From Chara braunii (lineage: Eukaryota > Streptophyta > Charophyceae > Charales > Characeae), in contig BFEA01000829.1 in NCBI GenBank assembly GCA_003427395.1, positions 14,266 through 41,078 of the forward strand: DNA of 26,813 bases, in the 5' to 3' direction. The notes under the pieces were generated by a model. It was not told where the DNA came from, searched no databases, and saw nothing but the letters and a program-made list of their open reading frames with translations. Below are positions 20,301-26,813 of this stretch, in pieces. Position numbers and translations under genes: made by a program. Positions within the stretch are counted from its first letter, which is position 1; every line of letters starts with the position of its first letter.

Positions 20301-20719
20301 TGCTCTAAACACACATGCAAAATTGACAGCTATACAGCTGAGAGGAGCAATTAGTGATGAAATAGGCAGTGAAACGGTATTCACCAATTCGTGGTAGCTG
20401 AGGCAGATCCCAGGGCTTGATCCCTAGTTCCCCAACTTACCTGTGTATAATATCTACGTCAACTCGAAGAGTTGAACCTGCGACCTGTAGAACCGCCAGT
20501 GGTAGGTAGATTGGTCGTAGGGCACAGGATAGACTGGAATCGAACTGTAGACCTGTAGGGTAGAAGTCTAGGCAGCTCCGGAGTTGTAGCTGAAGACTGC
20601 CTGAAGAGTCAAGGTCGTAGCTGCTACTTACCTGAAAGGGCAAAGTCGTAGCTGCTACAGTACCGAAAGGACAACTTAGAGAGTTCTAGAAGTGGCCTTT
20701 CGGAGTCAGTCCCTGTTAG
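20301..20719. other. Unassigned segment with splice-donor-like sites and tRNA T-arm-like motifs on minus
   Basis: No gene recognised. Minus-strand CAG|GTAAGT occurs twice (20435-20443 and 20626-20634). Minus-strand GGTCGCAGGTTCAACTC (20469-20485) and GGTCTACAGTTCGATTCCAG (20534-20553) resemble Pol III B boxes, without a matching A box. GTCGTAGCTGCTAC is repeated at 20614-20627 and 20646-20659. Confidence 0.35.
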
Positions 20720-20824
20720 GTGCAGGCAAGTGGTCAAGTGGTGCAGGCAAGTGGTCAAATGGTGCAGGCAAGTGGTCAAGTGGTGCAGGCAAGTGGTCAA
20801 GTGGTGCAGGCAAGTGGGCAAGTG
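20720..20824. repeat. 21-bp minisatellite, five units
   Basis: Five head-to-tail copies of GTGCAGGCAAGTGGTCAAGTG with only two single-base variants (A in unit 2, G in unit 5). Because 21 is a multiple of three, a plus frame reads a GAGKWSS heptad five times within an ORF at 20692-20955. No start context or domain supports a real protein. Confidence 0.96.
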
Positions 20825-21395
20825 GTGTGACTAAAGCAAGCCCATGTTGGAGAGAGTCCAGAAAGTACCAGTCCGGTCCAGCAAGTACCAACGGGGGAAC
20901 TGTGTGCACCATGGGCCAGGGACACAAGGCAGACCAATGCAGCACAGAAGTATAAATCAAGAGGCTGCGTCCATTCATNCATTCATTCCTGCGGATGCCA
21001 TGCGGAAGCGCTACCTAGCAGCTTGTGCAAGGAGGTCTGCAGAGTGCCCGAAGACGAAGTGGGCAGAGGAGTAGAGTGCAGCGATAGGTAGTGGCAGCTA
21101 GCGCTGCCAGAGCCGTAGCCTAGCATGTGTGGTGTGTGAAGTATGATACTGAGTGTTGCGTGTGGGACATCCAGGGTGATCCAGAGTGCGAACAGTGAGT
21201 TGTGTGGGCGCCCAGTCGCCATAGCCAGTTGAAGAGAACTCATATCTGGTTACGATATCTTGAGTATTGTGTGGGCGCATGTCGCCAGTTGCTGTTTCGC
21301 TGTTTGCATACATGACAAGTTGAATAATCAGAAGTGTGATTTCAATACAAAGCTCTACCAAAGACTGCAAACACACACCTAGGACTAGCTACAAT
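20825..21395. other. Unassigned interval
   Basis: No gene, RNA or clear repeat recognised. Contains CCATTCATNCATTCATTC near 20971 and a single N at 20979. Confidence 0.4.
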
Positions 21396-21618
21396 AGGCT
21401 AACTTAGGCAGGGGTGAGGGGTGGTACATCCTTCCTACTGGAAGTAATCAATGCCGTCCACCAGGGCCTCTCAACCATAATGGGGAGGAGCATGGGGTGA
21501 GTCAACCTTGTACTATTCATTGACTTGCCGGGGGAACAGGAACCGGACTGTCGCTCCCCAGAATGGCAGGAGCCAGAACCAAGAGGTTCTGATTTTTCAA
21601 AAAAAAAAAAAAAAAAAA
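21396..21618 (+). repeat. Short dispersed repeat, copy b, with poly(A) tail
   Basis: The best-preserved copy: AGGCTAACTTAGGCAGGGG, GTGAGGGGTGGTACATCC, AATCAATGCCGTCCACC, CCATAATGGGGAGGAGCATG, TTCATTGACTTGCCGGGGG, GGAACCGGACTGTCGCTCCC and GGTTCTGATTTTTC, then 20 A's (21599-21618). No clear target-site duplication. It inserts next to the 3' end of LINE-5. Confidence 0.82.
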
Positions 21619-21639
21619 GACGAACTGCTAAAACGAACT

Positions 21640-22320
21640 GCCATTCGCACCTTTTCGTTTTGTTTCGGCTGGCGTCGCCAAACATTTTGGTCCAGTAGCA
21701 CTGTTCATCCGAAAATCCCATGGTGGACAAATTCATCACCAAAGTTTGCCTGGGAGAGGTACTGGGAGACCAGTCGTGAGTTTCTCCGCTTTGTTTTAAC
21801 TGAGAGTTTGATTGTGCTCCATCTGCAGCAGATTTCGGTTTCCATCGTCCTGGTCAGTAACAACCAGGCTTCCTCCCTTGTCGTAGAGTCTCCCTCACTG
21901 GTATGAGCACATGTTCTTTTCCTTCTTGTCCACAGTGCCGCCTGTCTTAGTAACAGGAACCAGATTTTATTGCCACCTTTGCGGGGTATGGGGAGGTTAA
22001 TGGCCGAAAGGATGGAGGTCAGAGGGGTATAGGGAGGGTGGGAGGAGAAGAGGGTCGCCCATGCACTCTTTACCCTGTCCCAGATCCAGACCGCTTCCAT
22101 ACACATTAGCAGGCAGTGAATTATGTCCTCCGGGATGTTGTGGTTGCACAGTGAGCAGATGTCAGTACTATTAGGGTCTGAGTGTTTCCTTTTCTCATGG
22201 AGCCATTGGTTGACTGGCGGTGCAGCATAGGCAATCAGCCATTGTATGCTGCGGATTTTTGTAGGCTTGTGGGCTTCATATTTGGCCCATGGTAGCTCAA
22301 TACTGGTCGTTCACGGGCCA
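21640..22320 (-). pseudogene. LINE-5: L1-like ORF2 C-terminal fragment
   Basis: On minus, from about 22320: SIELPWAKYEAHKPTKIRSI then QWLIAYAAPPVNQWLHEKRK, matching the LPW...RSxQWL block of the other LINEs. Next is an intact knuckle CSLCNHNIPEDIIHCLLMC (CX2CX9HX4C; about 22106-22165). The ALWTRRKRTC motif follows, and the frame stays open to 21705. It lacks RT and endonuclease. Its N-terminal side merges into a degenerate tandem array, and its 3' side is next to repeat copy b. Closest relative in the window is LINE-3 (both KIRSIQWLI). Confidence 0.82.
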
Positions 22321-22870
22321 AAGACTTCACCTTTGTCTTCTTCAACCAGCAACGTCCATGTCTATCCGTCCAACCTTTACCTTCTCTATCCTCTTGACAA
22401 ATTCTGTGTCTGCCCTTCCAAGTCAGACCCGAAAGACCTTTACCTTTCTGCCCTTTCACCAGCAATTCTCACGTCCATTTCTACAAACTTTCCCTTCCCA
22501 GTGTCTGCCCTTCAAAGTCAGACCCCAAAGAGTTCACCTTACCTTGTTGAAAAGTTACATGTTTTACCTTCCAAGTTACGCCCCAAAACCATTGCCTTTC
22601 TGTCCTTCTATCTGCAATTTTCATCTCCATCTGCTCAAATTCACCTCATTGACGAATTACTTGTTTTCCCTTTTAATTTATGACCCCAAAGACTACCTTT
22701 CTGTCCTTCTATTAGCAATTTTCATGTCCGTCCCTCCAAACTTGACCTTCTCTCTCATGTTGCTCTCCGAAGTCCATCCCTAAAGATTTCACTTTTCTCA
22801 GTTTTCTGTCCTCTAACTTCGATCAGTAATTTTCATGTCCGTCCCTCCAAACTTTACCTCTTCAGGGTCA
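22310..22870. repeat. Degenerate ~100-115-bp tandem array
   Basis: Units share CCCCAAAGAC-like starts, CTTTCTGTCCTTCTAT, AGCAATTTTCATGTCC and GTCCCTCCAAACTTTACC. TTTCATGTCCGTCCCTCCAAAC is exact at 22720-22741 and 22831-22852, with weaker matches near 22619, 22468 and 22351. The minus translation (LLVEEDKGE, LLVKGQKGK, LLIEGQKGS) suggests the unit came from LINE coding sequence just upstream of the LPW block. That origin is inference. Confidence 0.65.
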
Positions 22871-23404
22871 TCGGCACATGACACGTATGCCCTGCCAAGT
22901 CTCTCCCCTAGTCTGAGAGCAGCCAATGGATTCCCCAAGGTTTGTCGCTGCTTGCACACACATATAACAAATGTGCAAAATTGAAAATTGCATGCAACGG
23001 TGCAACCTGAAGCAAGGGCATATATGCATATCCAGAAAATACTCAGGACGTCACAGTAGATTCAGCAACGCACAGGACAGCCTTAGACCAAAACCCGCAC
23101 TGTCATTTCGCTTAGGGTGAGGCTCGGTTTCAGCAGTGGAGGAAGCCAGAAATCGTAGTGACTGTATCTTTCAACCAAGCCTCCAGTACCTCCACTGAAC
23201 ATGATTTCTCAGATGTGGACTGTGGTCACCAGGACTCAGGATGGTATGGTTTGCTGCAAGCAGAATGCGTGAAGAGGCTCAGAGAAGGCTCAAGTGTGAA
23301 GCTTGGGTTTCAGCGTCGGCAGCGACTGACTTTGTTTCTGTTCAAGCCCACCCGGTTATGCAGCACTGATTCTCTCATTGCACACACTAGGACTACAGGT
23401 AGGC
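22871..23404. other. Unassigned interval with a plus-strand ORF
   Basis: An open frame at 23158-23523 has no recognised motif and runs into the GTTTT microsatellite, so it is not supported as a gene. Nothing else identified. Confidence 0.35.
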
Positions 23405-23495
23405 CCAACCAATATCCTTTTGGTTGTTTTGTTTTGTTTTGTTTTGTAACTTTGTTTTGTTTTGTTTTGTTTTGTTTTTTGGTCCAACCAATATC
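23405..23495. repeat. (GTTTT)n microsatellite bracketed by 12-bp direct repeats
   Basis: Pentanucleotide GTTTT runs at about 23424-23478, interrupted once by GTAAC. CCAACCAATATC lies perfectly on both sides (23405-23416 and 23484-23495). Confidence 0.9.
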
Positions 23496-23630
23496 TTACT
23501 GGGCTACTTTTCAGTGTCGGTGAAGGACAGGTACTTTGGGGGCTGCTACCAGGCCTGACAAGCCTCAAAAAGGGGATAGAGCTTTTCTGATTTAGCATTG
23601 AAGGATTTGGGTGTGCAAGGATATACCCAC

Positions 23631-23882
23631 CTTGAGTAGTTGATTGACACGGACACTGAGATCCTTGATGACCGCCTTCTGAGAGTCAACGAGGTCTTGA
23701 CTCGGGCCCAACCTCCCTTGCACAGCAATATTGCCTGTGCCCTCCGTAGTGTCTGTGTCTTTCTCCTTCACACTTACTAGAGAGAGAGATCCTTGCAGTT
23801 TTTGACATGAACCTGGCTTTGTGCTTGATGACCTCAACTGCGCAATCTGTTGCTTCAATGCCATTTCTCTGTCATTGATGGT
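23631..23882 (-). CDS. Possible internal exon, unknown product
   Basis: On minus, an 84-codon open stretch lies between an acceptor-like TTTTCTGTGCTGGCAG| and a donor-like AAG|GTGGGT, and its 252 bp are a multiple of three. It reads TINDREMALKQQIAQLRSSS at the start and KAVIKDLSVRVNQLLK at the end, both hydrophilic and heptad-like, suggesting coiled coil. Upstream on minus the frame continues into CA-repeat translation, which is not coding. I do not recognise a family; coiled-coil segments occur in many proteins, including gag polyproteins. Splice sites are by eye only. Confidence 0.3.
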
Positions 23883-24063
23883 CTGCCAGCACAGAAAACC
23901 AAAAAATGGATCAAATCTTTCGGATTTTCTAATCCTCACAGGTTGGTGGAAAGGGGGTTTCTGGAAAAGCACCACTATGGGGGTGGGCGCAGGGGAACCG
24001 GAGGTGGGAGAGAACAGAGTGAGATCAAAGAGTCCAATAGGGGTAGGTGGGACGAGGAGAGGA

Positions 24064-24221
24064 GCACATACACACATGCACACACACACACATACACACG
24101 TACACACCCACCCCAAATGCATGCACACACACCACATCCACACACCCACACACCCATACACCTACACCTACACACCCTTTCACCCACACACACACACACA
24201 TGTACAAATGCATAAACATGG

Positions 24222-24274
<53 letters not shown>

Positions 24275-24410
24275 CACACATGCATGAACATGGTCATACA
24301 TACACACACACATGCATGAACATGGTCATACACACACACACATGCATGAACATGGTCATACACACANGCATGAACATGGTCATACACACACACACATGCA
24401 TGAACATGGT

Positions 24411-24466
<56 letters not shown>
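24064..24466. repeat. (CA)n microsatellite block with a ~30-bp minisatellite
   Basis: Imperfect CA repeats from 24064, a pure (CA)n at about 24222-24272, then about five units of CATGCATGAACATGGTCATA plus a short CA run (24281-24417), then pure (CA)n to 24466. All long His/Thr or Cys/Val frames here are repeat translations. One N at 24367. Confidence 0.95.
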
Positions 24467-24468
<2 letters not shown>

Positions 24469-24624
24469 TTCCACACCCCTCGTCACTTCATGGGTGGTCA
24501 TATGCCCTGAAACACATGCACAGTCAGCACTGAACCCTATGTCTGTCTGTTATGCTAGTGATTACTAGGTTTTTTCTTCTCTCCTTTGTGTTCTGTTTAT
24601 TTCTTTGGATTTGTTTTCAATCAA

Positions 24625-24774
24625 ATGACGGATTTAGTAAACAAGCGCAATCAGCTCACTTATGCCATGTGGACCAATTATACCGATCCGACTGGGCGCC
24701 AACTTCCCGGATTCCCACAGCGCCCGTTCCCGTATAACGAGGAAAGGACACGTGTATGTGAGTGGGACGTATGA
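24625..24774 (+). CDS. Small ORF, unknown product
   Basis: A 49-codon ATG ORF: MTDLVNKRNQLTYAMWTNYT, then GRQLPGFPQRPFPYNEERTR and a CEWDV end. Composition is protein-like and it follows a pyrimidine-rich stretch (24557-24610). No known domain is recognised. It lies about 0.8 kb upstream of a gag-like pseudogene and might be an upstream ORF or an exon of the same element; that link is unproven. Confidence 0.35.
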   Translation: MTDLVNKRNQLTYAMWTNYTDPTGRQLPGFPQRPFPYNEERTRVCEWDV

Positions 24775-25550
24775 GAAGCTGTCGCAAAGATTGGAGCACA
24801 TTATCATTTTCCTCTCAAAACGAGGTGTTCAGGATTCGTAGGTGCAGGTTTCGTCATCGTTGGTACTCATTTTCCGTCATATCCCTTATTATTGCCTTTT
24901 AAAGAGTTGATTGTCATCCCGTGGACGGCGGTGGCACCCCATTGGCGCACCACTCTCTGTAGCGATTGTCGCCAAACTGAGCGTTATCGGGAAAGGGGTT
25001 TCCACTACCGGACACATGGTGAGGACGAGCATAACGAAAGAGCAACCAGGCTGCGGCCTTCCACGTCAGATTCCGAGCTCTGCAGTGAGCGACAATGGAC
25101 TTGATTCGGAAATGAGATCCCACGTGCGTACCCCTGCCTTTCCGTTCGAAAAGACATTGAATAACCTTCATGGAAGCTCATAGATATTTTTTGGAATAAA
25201 CGAACGTTTGAAAGTCGCGGGCGCTTGTTCTTTCCCGCGCGGCGATGACCATTTCTCGCTAAAACTGGGACCACACGGGAGATTCCTGTTTTGTCGGGGT
25301 CTCCACACTCAATTTTCCCAAAAACCCTTGGCACACCCCATTTTTGTTTGTTCTTTCAAAGCCTGTTCCACATATTTAATCACTTCGACTGGAAGACAGC
25401 ACAGGGCGTGAGGTTGGTATTAAAGCCGACACATGTCGGTTCTGGTAATATCGAGACAAGCTGGCGAGAGGACGAGCACCGGCTCGTTCAAACCGAAGAA
25501 GTCCTCCTGTCATTCGAAATAGATCTGTGGAGGCAAGAGCGGAGGCAGCC
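24775..25550. other. Unassigned interval upstream of gag (possible retroelement leader or LTR)
   Basis: Several short open frames but none convincing. TGGTAATATCGAGAC near 25443 faintly recalls an initiator-Met tRNA primer-binding site, but does not match well enough to call. No paired LTR is found in the window. Confidence 0.3.
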
Positions 25551-26065
25551 ATGGCCAACGCTAATGTTCATGCTCCCCGGGTAATGGTAAGCGTTCCAAC
25601 CACCTTTCCATTCTATCCTAATCACACCCATCCTGAGGCATGGCCCAAAGTTGTGGAAGCTCAGGGCTATGAAGCGGTTGATCTTCCTCGAGTGATCACA
25701 CTGCTTGTAAGAAATACCGCTCATGATTGGTTTAAACGCCATAGGTGGGTAGATTAGGCTACATTTAAAACCGCCTTCTTAGGAAGATTCGATGAGGTAA
25801 GTGAGGATGCTGCATGGTTTGTACTAGAAACACGCCCTCAAGAACCAGGGGAACTGTTGCCAGACTTTGTAGATAGATTTCAAACAGCTTTGGATAAGTC
25901 TGGACGGGAAGAGAATGCTGCTCAAGACTGCTTCATAGATCACCTCCGGTCCTCCGCAACCCAGTCTTGAAGGCGAAATTGCAAGTCCCTCCTAAAATAA
26001 CCCAGCTATCAAAGATTATCGCCAAGGCACCCGAGCTGGACTTGCAAGATAACGAAAGTACATAG
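25551..26065 (+). pseudogene. Ty3/Gypsy-like gag, broken
   Basis: Starts at ATG 25551 (AAMANANV context). VVEAQGYEAVDLPRVITLLV, then TAHDWFKRH and, after a TAG at 25755-25757, ATFKTAFLGRFDEV, LLPDFVDRFQTALDKSG and QDCFIDHLRS follow the Retrotrans_gag pattern (Trp-rich turn, AFxxRF block, hydrophobic helices). The frame ends at TGA 25968-25970, but a +1 frame then continues sensibly (NPVLKAKLQVPPKITQLSKI) to TAG 26063-26065, so there is a frameshift near 25965. Gag forms the virus-like particle of LTR retrotransposons. No protease or RT is in the window. Family call is by pattern only. Confidence 0.6.
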
Positions 26066-26700
26066 ATCAGGGTGCAGAGGACATTGCTGATATGATAGAG
26101 ATGTGGCTGCAAAAAGGTGATCTTGGCTAAGATCAATTGATCGATTTTTCCACAGCCACGATCCCGAAAACCCAGGTGGACCATTGCCAAGTCATGCGCC
26201 TTAAATCGCCCCCTCGATCACCTTTCCTCCTTCCCCTCCTTTCTTCCCTCCTCCTTCCAAATCTGCCCACGTAACTCCCGTCATGCCCCAGTCATAGGCA
26301 CAAGTACCAATCACCAATCTCCACCTGGAAGATAAGCTGCCTATCCTGGACATAAATGCAAAAAGGGGCGGGGACGGCCTTGAATGGGGTGGCGTAATGC
26401 TAACACGGACGGGTCTCTCTCGCTCATATGGTGCAATGCCAACGTGATTCTTTATCCTGAAGCAAGAGAGGGGGAGAAGGGAGAGGGGGAAGGGGGTCGG
26501 AGCCAGAGGAGGGCGGAGGGAGCAGGAAGGAAAGGAGGAGGGAGCGGGAAGCGAAGAGGGAGATAGAGATATCGAGATGATAAAGGTGCTTGCTAACGCT
26601 GCCAACTGCACGTATCGCCAAGCACTAAGTCGAATGGTACATGAATGAGGAGGTTCCGACCTCAGAAAGATGTGAAACAACGTAGAGAGAAGAAAGAAGC
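26066..26700. other. Unassigned, with CT-rich and GA-rich tracts
   Basis: No gene recognised. Pyrimidine-rich 26217-26265 and purine-rich 26458-26565 produce long low-complexity frames that are not supported as coding. Confidence 0.4.
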
Positions 26701-26775
26701 GGATGGTAGGTGGGTGGCATGGTTAGATCACCGGCTTCGTACGCTGGAAGTCACGTTCTCATTGTGAACACGAGG
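26701..26775 (+). repeat. tRNA-like sequence, probable tRNA-derived SINE head or tRNA pseudogene
   Basis: TGGCATGGTTAGATCA resembles a tRNA D-arm/A box. CCGGC-TTCGTAC-GCTGG (26731-26747) forms a 5-bp anticodon stem with a 7-nt loop having T33 and A37 (anticodon CGT). After a 3-nt variable loop, TCACG-TTCTCAT-TGTGA (26751-26767) forms a 5-bp T-stem with TTC in the loop. The loop lacks the conserved RA after TTC, and no acceptor stem pairs across the ends, so it is not a functional tRNA. The window ends before any tail can be seen. Confidence 0.5.
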
Positions 26776-26813
26776 GTACAACGTGGGGCATCGAGAAAGC
26801 GTGCGTCTGGGAT

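Noticed and set aside
20469-20553. Two tRNA genes on the minus strand
   Set aside because: Only T-arm-like motifs are present; no A box, anticodon stem or acceptor pairing could be placed.
20720-20824. CRISPR array
   Set aside because: The 21-bp units are contiguous with no spacers, and the window is clearly eukaryotic.
20692-20955. 87-residue ORF with GAGKWSS heptads
   Set aside because: Explained by a 21-bp minisatellite; no domain, conserved start or neighbouring gene supports it.
23975-24510. Long Cys/Val and His/Thr-rich ORFs
   Set aside because: Pure CA/TG microsatellite translation in every frame.
25443-25457. Primer-binding site of an LTR retrotransposon
   Set aside because: TGGTAATATCGAGAC resembles but does not match the initiator-Met tRNA complement, and no LTR end precedes it.

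Overview
This window looks like a transposon-rich eukaryotic nuclear segment, most likely from the plant lineage. I see no complete host gene. The evidence is five decayed copies of one L1-like LINE clade with a C-terminal zf-RVT-type CX2C...HX4C knuckle, poly(A)-ended short retroelements, a Ty3/Gypsy-like gag remnant, U6 snRNA-derived sequence, long microsatellites, a TTTAGGG (plant telomere-type) motif in LINE 3' UTRs, and nonsense changes at CG/CHG sites. A charophyte alga would fit, but that is a guess.

Layout. 1-166: short dispersed repeat (copy a, minus). About 168-7233 (minus): near full-length LINE-1, with ORF1 (CCHC knuckle) and ORF2 (endonuclease, RT, knuckle), broken by stops, a 119-bp tandem duplication and a 433-bp poly(A) insertion flanked by a perfect 16-bp target-site duplication. 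7253-8114: unidentified coding-like remnant interrupted by short-repeat copies c and d. 8270-9255 and 11225-12105: two diverged copies of a ~0.9-kb repeat. Between them, 9919-11063: a putative terminal-inverted-repeat element with 6-bp flanking direct repeats, TCCGGA-rich subterminal zones and a palindromic core of two head-to-head U6 snRNA fragments. 12310-14696: LINE-2 (plus, 5'-truncated, poly(A) tail). 14697-15879: LINE-3 (minus). 15880-16779: 900-bp assembly gap. 16780 to about 20300: LINE-4 (plus; RT active site changed to FAND). 20300-21395: low-information DNA with a 21-bp minisatellite. 21396-21618: short-repeat copy b. 21640-22320: LINE-5 (minus), running into a degenerate ~100-bp tandem array. 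22870-24550: simple repeats and a possible exon. 24550-26070: a small ORF and a gag pseudogene. 26700-26775: a tRNA-like SINE-head sequence.

The parts do not form a pathway. They are successive insertions: short repeats into older coding-like DNA, a retroelement into LINE-1 ORF1, and a U6-bearing inverted-repeat element between two dispersed repeats. The most distinctive object is the 9913-11069 element. All protein calls come from motif reading and comparison among the copies in this window; no database search was run.
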